A DNA stretch of 64,000 nucleotides, from assembly GCF_030445035.2 (NCBI RefSeq), contig NC_080673.1:41102365-41166364 (forward strand), in the 5' to 3' direction. This document shows positions 46,995 to 57,180 of the stretch, piece by piece (position 1 is the first letter of the stretch; every line of letters starts with the position of its first letter). The notes beneath the pieces were generated by a model. It had not been told where the DNA came from and did not search any database. It saw nothing but the letters and a program-made list of their open reading frames with translations. A program made the translations under genes and the position numbers. The stretch is from Dasypus novemcinctus (Eukaryota > Chordata > Mammalia > Cingulata > Dasypodidae).

Positions 46995-48670
46995 CCATGA
47001 AGATGTCGAGCATCTTTTTAAGTACTTTTTGGCCATTTGAGTATCTTCTTTAAAGAAATATCTATTCAAGTCTTTTGCCCAATTTTTGATTGGGTTGTTT
47101 GTCTATGTTGTTGTTGAATTGTAGGATTTCTTTACATATTCTGGAAATTAAACTCTTATCAGATATGTGGTTTCCAAATATTTTCTCCTATTCTGTAGCT
47201 TGTCTTTTTACTTTCTTGATGAAATCCTTCTATGCAAAAAGATTTTAAATTTTGATAAGGTTCCATTTATCTATTTTTTCTTTTGATGCTCATGTTTTGA
47301 GTTAAGGTCTAAGAAACCATTTCCTAACACAAGATCCTAAAGATCTTTCCCTATATTTTCTTCTAAGAGTTTTGTAGCCCGGATTCTTACATGGAAGTCT
47401 TTGATCAATTTGAGTTAATTTTTGTACCTGATGTGAGATAGGAGACCTCTTCATTGTTTTGCACCTGGATATCCAGTTCTCCCAGCTCCATTTGTGGAAG
47501 AGACTACTCTTTCTTAATAGAGTGGACTTGACACCCTTGTAAAATATCAGCTGGTCCTAGAGGTGAGGGGCTATTTCTGAATTCAGTGAATATATTCCAT
47601 TTGTCTATATATCTATATCTATCCTCATGCCAGTACCATGCTGTTTTGGCCCCTGTAGTTTTGTAATAAGTTTTAAAGTCAGGAAGTGTGAGTCCTCCAA
47701 GTTTGTTCTTGTCTTTCAAGATGGTTTGGCTGTGCAGGGCCCCTTGCCCTTCCAAACAAATTTGATGACTGGCTTTTCCATTTCTGCAAAGAAGGCTGCT
47801 GAAATTTTTATTAGGATTGCATTGAATCTGTAAATTACTTGGGTAGAAGTGACATCTGGACAATATTTTATCTTTCAGTCCATAATCATTGAAATTTCTC
47901 CCATTTATTTAGGTCTTCTTTGATTTCTTTTTAGCAATGTCTCATAGTTTTATGCGTATATGTTCTTTACTTCTGTGGTTAAATTTATTCTTAGATACTT
48001 GATTCTAAGAGTTGTGATAGTAAATTGATTTTTTTTCTTAATTTTCTCCTCAATTTGTTCATTAAGAGTGTATCAAAACATTATTGATTTTTGCATGTTT
48101 GTCTTGTACCCTGCCACTTTGCTGAATTCATTTACTAGCTCTTGTAGTTTTGTTGTAAAATTGGGGGGACATTTTATTTGTAGGCTATGTCATCTGCAAA
48201 TTGTGAAAATTTTATTTCTTCCTTTCCAATTTGGATGCCTTTTAATTTCTTTTCCTTGCTTAATTGCTCTGGTTAGAACTTCTAGTACAATGTTGAATAA
48301 CAGTAGTGACAGTGGACATGCTTGCCTTGTTCCAAATCTTAGGGGAAAAGCTTTCAGTCTTTCACCATTGAGTATGAAATTAACTGTAGGTTTTTTTCAT
48401 CTATGCCTTTTATCATATTGAGTATGTTTCCTTCTATTCCTAGTTTTCTAACTGTTTTTGTCAAGACATGTTTTGGATTTTGCCAAATGCCTTTTCTGTA
48501 TCAATTGAGATGATCATGTGTTTTTTTTCCCTTTGTTCTGTTAATGTGATATATTGCATGAATTGATTTTCTTATGGTGAATCATCCTTGCCTACCTGGG
48601 ATACATCACTGAACAATCATTTTTAAGATCAACTCTTCTGTTGATTTTTTTAAAACCCTCATGTGCTATA
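46995..48670 (-). mobile_element. L1 LINE, ORF2 remnant, reverse strand
   Basis: About 1.7 kb of L1 ORF2 on the minus strand covers the reverse transcriptase core through to the C-terminal third. At 48204-48187 the minus strand encodes QFADDI, the FADD catalytic box of L1 reverse transcriptase. Further along, about 47590-47730 gives [14 protein letters not shown] and TAWYW, typical of L1 ORF2. Stops and frameshifts between these blocks leave no continuous frame, so it cannot encode an active enzyme. Direction is opposite to the L1/HAL1 fragment at 46236. Confidence 0.92.
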
Positions 48671-49369
48671 TTTTAATTAGAAAAAAAAAAATCTCTCCTT
48701 GGAAGTCCGTGCCAACCCAGTAAAACATGCTTGGCAATGCTTCCAAGGGATAACCCATTGATGGATGACTGGTTCTCATGGAGTTATCTCAAGAACTGCC
48801 CATTTTATCTACTTTTGCATGGCATGTTTCCTTGGCTTCTGCACTGCTAACCTTTGCACAGTTTCCAGCCTTCTTTCCCCTAATACTTCCACCTAACGCC
48901 CCTTTATCTCCATTTCCTGGTTTCTTACTTTGCCTCTCCCACCTGGTCCAGCATTTCAATGGAGTGGTCATTGACTACTGACCTGCTGTTTGGCCCAGCT
49001 CTCACCATATATGACCCAACTTTATGGGCAGTTATCTAGCAAATATGGTCAATGAAGCACAGAGATAGAGCAAAAATCCAGGGTGGTGAGACCCAGAATG
49101 GGATGGAGTTGGGGTCAGAAATCAGGCAAATTGTCAGGAGTTTAGAAACAAGGGAAACCAATCATCATGGTGAACTCTTCTGAAGCCAGTCCCATAAGGA
49201 GAAACAAGGGCATATGTGGACACTGGCAGTTGAGATAAGCAGGCTGTTGGACACAATAAAGGCCAAAGCAAGGTTGGGGCCAAAAGAGTGGGCTGATGGC
49301 CAGAAACCAACCCACCCATAGAAGATGCAGAGCAGGTAAAAAGTAATAGTGAGCTTGACCTCAAAAGGC
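48671..49369. other. Unrecognised sequence
   Basis: No gene or named repeat is identified. Confidence 0.4.
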
Positions 49370-49500
49370 AGGACTTTGAATCCTGGTTCTGCTGATTGCT
49401 AGGGGTACAGCCTTGGGCACTTAAACCTGTTAAGCTCCAATTTCTTCATCTGTAAAACTAGAGATAGTAATACCTACCCTAATGGGGTCCACCTAATAGG
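49370..49500 (+). mobile_element. MIR SINE
   Basis: The segments ctttgaatcctggttctgct, cttgggcacttaaacctgtt and ttcttcatctgtaaaactag are MIR. Confidence 0.75.
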
Positions 49501-49636
49501 CTTTTATGAAGCCCCATGCCCCATACTTCCCACTCCACTCTCCCAGTCAGGCCTAGAAGATACAAGAGCAGCAGGTGGGAGAACAATTGAGAGGTTCTTT
49601 ATGAAGTACACCTTGATCCAGACACAGAAGCTTCTT

Positions 49637-50071
49637 CTTTTTTTTTAAAAGATTTATTTATTTATTTTCCCCCCTTCCCCTCCTCCTGCTCTGCTGTTTT
49701 TGCTGTCTGTGTTGTCTTCTCGTCTCATTTTCTCTCCTCCAGGATTCACTGGGATTTGATTCTGGAGACCTCAGATGGGGAGAGAGGTTCCCAGTCAATT
49801 GCGTCACCTCAGTTCCTGGTTTTTGCTGTACTTCACCTTGACTCTCTCCTTGTCCCTCTTTTTGATGCATCATCATCATATTGCATGACTCACTTGCGGG
49901 GAGCACTGGCTCACCACACGAGCAATGGCTTACCATGCAGGCATTTGTGCAGCACTGACTTCCCATGCAGGCATGCTTTCTCTTCTTTTTCTCCAGGAGG
50001 TCCCAGGGATTGAACCCAGGTCTTCCCATATGGTAGGCAGAAGCTCTATCACTTGAGCCACATTTGCTTCC
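49637..50071 (-). mobile_element. DAS-type SINE, two-headed
   Basis: Reverse-strand copy. The outer tRNA-like head ends gagccacatttgcttccc at the right edge, a second worn head lies near 49738-49830, and the A-rich tail is at the left. A perfect 14-bp TSD, cacagaagcttctt, lies at 49623-49636 and 50072-50085. A third near-identical copy of that 14-mer occurs at 50148-50161. Confidence 0.9.
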
Positions 50072-50085
50072 CACAGAAGCTTCTT

Positions 50086-50147
50086 TTTTTTTTTTTTTTC
50101 AGTTTTTTAATTACCTTTTTTTACAGCTAATAGATCACACAAAATCC
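50086..50147 (-). mobile_element. Short poly(A)-tailed retroposed fragment
   Basis: A T-rich block beginning at 50086 with about 14 T, followed by some 45 bp of sequence unlike the SINE. It is bracketed by cacagaagcttctt (50072-50085) and cacaaaagcttctt (50148-50161, 13 of 14). It looks like a severely 5'-truncated retroposition product of unknown source, possibly the last bases of an L1. Confidence 0.55.
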
Positions 50148-50161
50148 CACAAAAGCTTCTT

Positions 50162-51925
50162 ATGTGTCTCTGCTCTTGCCCTTCCAAGGCTCTTTGGGCA
50201 GAAGTCTATATATGGTGGCATCTGGCCAGAGACGGTCTAAATTCTTTCTCTTTATTTCTCTCTATGTTGCGATTCTGGACGCCACAGACTCAAATTTCTA
50301 GCTCCCCCAATATCTTCCTGCTCCACATACATACAGATTTTCCTCTCATCCCTGTCTGGGGCTGGTAAGTTAAGAACAAAATGCATGTGTGTCCAAAATC
50401 TCACACCAAGACATGAACTTCCAAAGCTACTTCTATACAACCCCCTCTCATTCACCAATTCCTCAGAAATTTCAAACAATTTCCATTATTGGTAGACACG
50501 GTGTTCCCTTGTTGCATGCTACTTTCATACAACTGAAATTTGTAGACAAGAAAAATACAACTGTTATGCAGCACTAACTGGGCTTTTATGTAGCTTTATA
50601 GACAGGAGACTGGCTGTGGAATGCCACACATCTCCTTATCACGGCTTGCTTGCTGGGACCTCTATTCATTTTATGAATTGTGTATCTCTGAATTTTCCAG
50701 AATGTAGTTGAGAGTCGTGTTGCTTGCTTTCAGAATTATGCATAAAAAATCTTTTGTTTTTCTTGAGCAAGAAATCATAGGCACTGCAGAATCCTTTTGA
50801 CACAGGCAGAGCCATGGGGTTGGTTTTCAACGAAAACCAGAGGGAATGAACTGCCATTGACTACGTTAACTATCCCGCCCGAAAGGAATGGGGAGCTCCC
50901 TGCTCCCATCCAGGTGTGAGGACATTGGAGGCAGCAAGCCTTTTAAAAACCCACCGTGGACCCCAGTTCCTCTAGCTGTGTGGCTCCATTATGTATTGGC
51001 TAAGGGAGTTGGAATCATTAGTTGCTTTTTTTTTTTTTTTAATTAAAACCATTAAGCCAATGTAGTGGGCGCAAGAGGACCAGAATTAGCAGCCTGGGAT
51101 AACCAGATGTCTGCCACTACCATAGTCCAGGAGGAAGTGAAGCTATGTAAGCACTCTGAGGCTAGCTAGCCTTTGGTGAAAGAGCAAAAGAAGATACTTT
51201 CCCAGCAGTGGGAAGAAGGGCAAAGTCCGGGAGGTACAAAGGACTCTTTGTCTTGGAGATATTCCTCGGCCTCCCTACTAAGGGAGGAATTTGGTTGATT
51301 GTCCAGCCATTTGAGGAGGGACCTGGGAGTCTCTCACTGCTCCATGCTGCTTTCCAGCCTCAGTTTCCTTATCAGAGGATGCCGAGACTAAGTTGTCTCC
51401 AAGTTCATCAGGCAACCACTATAACTGCAAATTCATCCTGTGGGTAAGTGATTTTGCTCATTTCCTCTCTAAAGGTATTCAGGATAAAATGAGATGGTGG
51501 AGGAGCGCTGGAAGAGGAGGAAGAGGGGGAGAAAAGAAGGCTGCGAGGATGGCAAAGCTTCACTGATTCTCAAGGAAAGGCCTCCCAACCTTTGCTTGGG
51601 TAACATCCAGCTTCCACCCACTTGGGGGCTTAATGCTTCTGCTCCATTACTAGGCCCTGGGAGGCTGGCATCTTCCCTGCATGTCTCCAGCAGTCCCTTC
51701 TCTCCCCACCACATGCCCCAAAGTTCAGCCGTGGAACTGCAGTGTAAAACAACATTAGCAGAATGCAATGCAAGCCCAGCCTCGTAGCTTTGCCTCATTA
51801 ACCTGTAGATCAGGCTTTCAGAGTCCTTCCTGGGCTGACTTCTTGCTTTATCCATCCTCTGATTTGGCTTAGTCTAAGTCACAACCCTTTTGTTCAAAGG
51901 ACCTTTCTGTCAAGACAGCAGATCT
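50162..51925. other. Unrecognised sequence
   Basis: No gene is supported. A poly(T) run lies at 51025-51040, and a weak MIR-like piece near 51350-51400 (agcctcagtttccttatcag). Confidence 0.35.
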
Positions 51926-52330
51926 GGGAAGTGGACTTGGCCCGGTGGATAAGGCATCCATCTACCACATGGGAGGTCCGCGATTCACACCCCGGACCTC
52001 CTTGACCTGTGTGGAGCTGGCCCACATGCAGAGCTGATGCGCACAAGGAGTGCCATGCTATGCAGGGGTGTCCCTGCGTAGGGGAGCCCCACGTGTAAAG
52101 AGTGCGCTCCGTAAGGAGAGTCGCCCAGCGCGAAAGAAAGTGCAGCCTGCCCAGGAGTGGTGCCACACACATGGAGAGCTGACACAACAAGATGACGCAA
52201 CAAAAAGAAACACAGATTCCCATGCTGCTGACAACAACAGAAGCAGACAAAGAAGAACATGCAGCAAATGGACACAGAGAACAGACAACTGGGGCGGGGG
52301 GTGGGGAGGAAGGGGAGAGAGAGAAAAAAA
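51926..52330 (+). mobile_element. DAS-type SINE, full length
   Basis: Plus-strand copy: tRNA-like head (gacttggcccggtggataag, B-box-like region near 51981), body with cgtaaggagagtcgcccagcg and cagcctgcccaggagtgg, and a purine-rich tail. A perfect 14-bp TSD, aagacagcagatct, lies at 51912-51925 and 52331-52344. Open frames on both strands across it are properties of the SINE. Confidence 0.96.
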
Positions 52331-52344
52331 AAGACAGCAGATCT

Positions 52345-53614
52345 TCCTCTTGTACCTCTTCTGATCTTCTACTTAGTGGTTCTTTGGAGTGTTGTTCAGA
52401 GCATGTCCCCAAATAAGGCTCCAACATTCTTGGCACAGGAAGCAAACCCAGACTCTGCTGTCCATTACCCAGCCCCGTGTCACCCTATGTGGTCCACAGC
52501 TGCAATAAAACAATAAAGTACTTCCTTCCCTTAGTAGATACCTGTCCCCATCTTAGAATTCCAATGATCTGTTCTTATCCAAAGAGCCTTCAGGAATGGA
52601 CTATCCTGTGGCCTCAATATCAACAGTAGCATACACACAGTCAGTCTATCAGTTATTCTTTCTGAAAAAAAACCTTAAAAATCAAATGATGCAAAGAGGT
52701 GTAAAATTGAAAGTAAAATTCTTTCTTCTCCATCCTCCCAACCTACCTCCAGAGCCATTAAGCCTTCTAGCTGATATTCAGTCTTGTCATGGGCCTTACC
52801 ATAACTCTGAATAATATGCTTATTTCTCTACTTCTTGATTCATCAGCTTCCAGCAGCATCTATCACTCACCACCTAGGGAATTCTTAAGTCACAAAACAT
52901 TTGGAAAAGTTGGAGATGTTGCCACATCTCTACTTGCAGGTAAACCTTTTGCCTTACAGCCCCTTCCTCCCTCATAGTGCCATCTATAGGATGCACTGTG
53001 TCTTCTGAGCCAAATGGAATTTCCTGCAAGTGAGGATTCACCGTAAGATTGGGCCTTTGTGGAACTGGCAAGTGCAGGCAAGGATCCCAAACAGAGTCTC
53101 ACCTCTGCAGCCATTCAGGAAATGCGCTGGAGGAGAATAAGGAACAGAAGGCAGGGTGAAGCTGGGATTCCTCTGCAATTTTGCATTCTTCAGTTGTCTC
53201 TCCTGCTCAGATAACATGGATGTAGCTGGGAGCAGGTGGTCAAGGGCTTTAAGTAAAAGGCAGAACAAACTCTATTTCCGCTTTCCCTGCCCACTCCCTG
53301 TGCTTGAGGGGTGTAGGCTGCTGAGAGAATGGGCTGCTTTCCCAGCCCTGCCTGATCACAGACCAGCCAAGGGCAATGATGGGTCACAGGTGCTTCGCGG
53401 GCCTCGGGGACCTGGAGGTGATGTGAGACCAGGGGACCACCTAGTGCAAACACATCTGGCCTGAGTCTCCCAGTCACCCTCTCATCTGCTGCTATGGCTT
53501 TCTGTGTTCAGGTTCCATGGCCCCAGTCATGTCCACTGCCCCTTGTCCTCGTTTCCCAGCTGGTATAGCCCTCCAGCCACCCTCACCCCAGGCAGTTTCT
53601 AAATGGAGGGCTCT
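52345..53614. other. Unrecognised sequence
   Basis: No gene or named repeat is seen. Confidence 0.4.
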
Positions 53615-53725
53615 CCATTCAGAACAGTGCTGTCCAATAGGGTAGCCACTAGCCACGTGTGGCTTCTTAAATTTAAATTCATTAAAATTAAATATAATTT
53701 AAAATGCTCATTTGTAACTAGGAGT
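53615..53725. mobile_element. hAT-type MITE arm
   Basis: The segment cagtgctgtccaatagggtag with ccactagccacgtgtggctt and an AT-rich middle belongs to a well-known mammalian MITE group that begins gtgctgtccaatag. Only one arm is clear, and I do not give a family name. Confidence 0.55.
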
Positions 53726-55199
53726 ACCATTTTGGACTATGTAGATCTGAAACAACTCCATCATCCCAGAAAATTCTCATTTTAGACTTTCCACAATGAC
53801 TCATCTTCTTCTAACTCCAGACTTTTCATCTCCCACTTGCCTTTATAATGCACGATAAAAGTATTTTGTTGTTGTTTAAACCTCTTCTCTAGATGAGACT
53901 CCCTACCCATCTCTACATAAGGAAAACCCAATAAAGGTATTCCCTATGCAGAAAGGTTGTCTCCCCATAGCTGGTCAGAATTGTACCTCTCTGCTTGAAT
54001 GCTAAAGCCCTGGAGTGACATCTCTTTTGGGAGAAATCACAGAGAACAGGCTAGACCACAGAGGGCCAGGAGGCCAGTGGTTAAAGACCAGTCTATGGGT
54101 TGGACTTGGGTGAGCAGCCCGAGAGGGCTGTACAGAGTCTGTGCAGAGTTTGCTCATCATAGCTGGGCTGCTCAGAACCAGGTACTTGGGCGAAGCCTGA
54201 AGGACCACATCTGAAGATTTGCAGACTGTGAGGGACAAAAACAAACAGAAAGGTCAATGAGTCCAACTCCTGTATTTGAAGTAGAAAACCCTCAAGTTCT
54301 TTTGAAAAAAAAAAAAAACAGAAACAAAAAGCCTATGCTGATAACGATCAAAGGTCTAAAATCTGCATAATGCCAGCATGTGGGCAAACAGATTGTCCCT
54401 GGAATGCAGGCATAAGTAAACTGAAGAAAGAGGAAAAATAAAAGCCTCCTAATGAACTAGGAACTTACCAGAAAAAAAATCTGCTCTGGAAAGAAATTCT
54501 TTTAAATTTAAATCCCATTTTCCTTTTGACTTCCAATATGAAATTGGAAAGTTACCTTAACAATGCAGCAACAATTAAAATGGGGGAAAAATCCAATAAC
54601 TTTTAAAAATTCAATACTGATAGCAATACTAATTTTGAAAACAATGAGTCATTTGCCTTAAACTAAAAGCAGCGATGGGCACCTAGTCAAAGATCAATAA
54701 GTAACTGCTGATTGATTAAAATAAATCACGAAATAAAAATACAAATTAGGAATCCGTGCCTTTGCTAACCATTCTCTCCTCAGATAATGAGTTATTTATT
54801 TCGCCGGTGAGGGCTTGCTCCTTAGGGGTTGTACGTACAAAGCAGTGCTTGTTGAGGCTGGGCATGTGCTCATCAGTGTAAGAGATTAGTTTTGTATCGT
54901 AGGTGGTGGAAGCTACAGAGACAAGCGTGCAGGCACAAAACTTCAATTCTTTTCATCTTATAATGGGTATAACGATACATCTGCCCCTTAAATGAGGAAT
55001 TCTAATTTTGGCGTTTCAATAAGTGAAGGAGAGCAGCACCGCGCTTAGTACACTTGGGCACGTTGTGTGTTTGAGTAGCAAAGAAGGCAAGAGGCACTGC
55101 TGGTTCGGAATCTCAAGCCAGACTGGTCAGTAAGGCAGAGCTGTGAATCTCTGTCCTGAAAAAGCTTGCATATGAAAATCATGTTGCCCATCATCCCAA
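53726..55199. other. Unique, mostly AT-rich sequence
   Basis: A poly(A) run lies at about 54306-54319. 54440-54760 is AT-rich and non-repetitive. No gene is seen. Confidence 0.35.
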
Positions 55200-55705
55200 C
55201 TATTGTAGTGGGCATTTGTTGTTTGTGCTTCCCAGTATCCTTTTCCCCTTCTCATGACAGCAACCCCACAGTTTGCTTTGGAGTGGGAGAGAGTTCTGTG
55301 GTAGGGGGCAGTCCTAGCGCAGCCTCCTGCCTTTTCCTGGCACCCACAAATACACCCAGGTGTGTGGGGCTAGCAGGATGAAACACAATCCCCTAGTAGA
55401 TCAGGGGACTGCAGGGACGTGCCTTTCCCTGTTGTCCCAAGCATGTGTACATATTCGCTGGAGACAGTCTGATTCTGGTGCAGTATCTGTGGAGTATCTG
55501 TCCCCAGCAGAGAGGAAGCGGGGTTCAAGAAAGGGGGCGCTGCATGTAGAACATCCCCCTGCCTTGGCCAGGAATTGAGGCCCGCTGGTAATGGGAGCCA
55601 ACACCATTGGTAAAGCTGACCTATCGCTCTCTTCTCTGTGTGAATAAAGCGTCCTTCCTTAAGAGCCTGTGCAAGCCATGCTTTGGTGTCCCCAACGCCT
55701 GTGTC
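55200..55705 (+). mobile_element. Possible LTR remnant
   Basis: The end region carries an AATAAA at 55643-55648 followed by an R/U5-like stretch (gcgtccttccttaagagcctg ... cctgtgtcagag), as in retroviral LTRs. I found no convincing TG...CA limits or TSD, so this may be unique sequence instead. Confidence 0.3.
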
Positions 55706-55754
55706 AGAGTAGGTTGTCATCTCTTCATATGTCTCTCCTTCCCTCCCACCTCTA

Positions 55755-56110
55755 GTATCAGTTAAAGATGCTAAAATGTAATGGCTCAAACAAGGTAGTA
55801 GTTCATTTCTATCTCACAACGATTCAGGGCCAGTAGACAGGCTCTATGCTTGTCAGCCAGGGACCTAGGCTGGTGGGAAAAAACCCCGCCATTCCCAACA
55901 CATGGCTTCCGAGTTTGCCCCAGTCTTTGCCGTTTCCACTCAGCAGGAAGGAGAGAGGGCACGAAGGAGGGCCCGTTGTGCCTTTAGGCCAGCTGTGAAG
56001 TGGCCTTACACCACTCTCACTCCTATTCTACTGGTGGGATCTTAGGCTCAGGGTCTCACTCAGCTGCAAGGGTAGCTGGGCCATGGAGTCTCTAGCCAAG
56101 CCCTATGTGG
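55755..56110. mobile_element. Possible ancient LTR-type repeat
   Basis: The start, gctaaaatgtaatggctcaaac with agttcatttctatctcacaacg, has the shape of an old mammalian LTR-like repeat of the ...agtggctta...tttctcac... type. The rest is too worn to assign. Confidence 0.35.
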
Positions 56111-56439
56111 TCCAGCAGGTGGGCACGTAATGCAAGCTACAGTAAATTATGGACATTCTGCCTTGACATTTAAATCTTGGGCAAACAGACTGAAAATAGT
56201 TGGAGCCACTTCCTCCCAGGAACAGCATCCCAAAGAGATCCTCCGGTGAGTTCTGTGGCCTCCAGTCCTGGGACTGCCTTGTTTCCTGCCGGGGTTTCTC
56301 CCTTCCCTGCAGCATTGCTGGCAGGACCTCCTCTGCTTAAACGAGCTAGAGGTGGCGCATGGCACTTGGTATGAAGTAACAGAGACGTGATAACTGATAC
56401 AGCTACCTCTTAGTAACGGCCCATGTGAGCCCAATACAA

Positions 56440-56525
56440 ATACTTCCCGTGCATCTACTCGGTGCCAGGTGGTGTGCTAAGCAATGGTGATACACCGGGA
56501 TTAAGGCCCTGCTCTCACGCAGCTC
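56440..56525 (-). mobile_element. L2/L3 3' fragment, reverse
   Basis: The segments cgtgcatctactcggtgccagg, gtgtgctaagcaatggtgata and ggccctgctctcacgcagct are reverse CR1/L2-type 3' sequence. Confidence 0.5.
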
Positions 56526-56699
56526 TTCTCCATAGCCTTTTCCCATTTCCAGCCAGTAAAGCTCCTCCCTCTCTGGGCTCTCTCCTCTCAGTTTCTTTGG
56601 TGTGGGCCTGAAACTCCAGGATGAGCCCAGCAAACTTCCCCCAAGCACCGGTGCACAGTAAAGAGATGGCCAACACCACTTCAGCTTTCCTTGGGCCCT

Positions 56700-57180
56700 C
56701 TTGCTTTTATCTTGCCTTGTTTTTAGGTGTGCAATATGCAAATTATTTATCAGTGCCTCTTGCAAGGGGTTTATGACCAGGTAGTGATTTGACTCTTCCA
56801 CTGAGACAAACGCCACCAGCTAGAGACATAATTTTTTGTGACAACGTGGAATTTGCATATTAACAGGCTTGGGTGTACTGCTTTGCCGGGAACCCAAATG
56901 AGAATTCCACCCTCCCCAGGCTTTTATTATAGGCATCCACTACCAACAAGTGCGTTCAAAAACAGATGCCTTTGTTAGAGTCTCCCCTTTACCTCCTTGT
57001 CATGCAAATCGCCCAAATCAAGGAGTCTAAAACATGCTGGAGAGGTGACTGGAGAGCATCTTAAATGAGTAACCAGTCCATGTTCAGGGCATTCCTTGAT
57101 TAATTGGGAGTAATAGCAAAATAAAGCAGGCTCAAACCAATAGGGACTTGCTGACACCAAATTAGCTTTGAATACCCGCC
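56700..57180. promoter_or_regulatory. Candidate enhancer: three POU octamers and homeodomain cores
   Basis: Perfect octamer motifs occur at 56736-56743 (ATGCAAAT), 56851-56858 (ATTTGCAT) and 57002-57009 (ATGCAAAT). Homeodomain-type cores, such as the TTAATTGG near 57101, lie downstream. The sequence is not a recognised repeat. POU proteins of the OCT group bind this octamer; tissue and target gene cannot be read from the window. Confidence 0.45.

Noticed and set aside
46236-48670. One single L1 element
   Set aside because: The left part (46236-46990) reads in plus orientation and the right part in minus orientation, and the two do not form a simple inversion of one consensus that I can align.
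51894-52445. Minus-strand open frame of 183 codons with hydrophobic, cysteine-rich segments
   Set aside because: It is the antisense reading of the SINE at 51926-52330. Similar peptides come from the SINE copies at 11.2, 33.2 and 62.1 kb, which shows their repeat origin.
55200-55705. A complete LTR with defined ends
   Set aside because: AATAAA and a U5-like region are present, but no TG...CA limits with matching flanks could be found, so it is listed only as a possible remnant.
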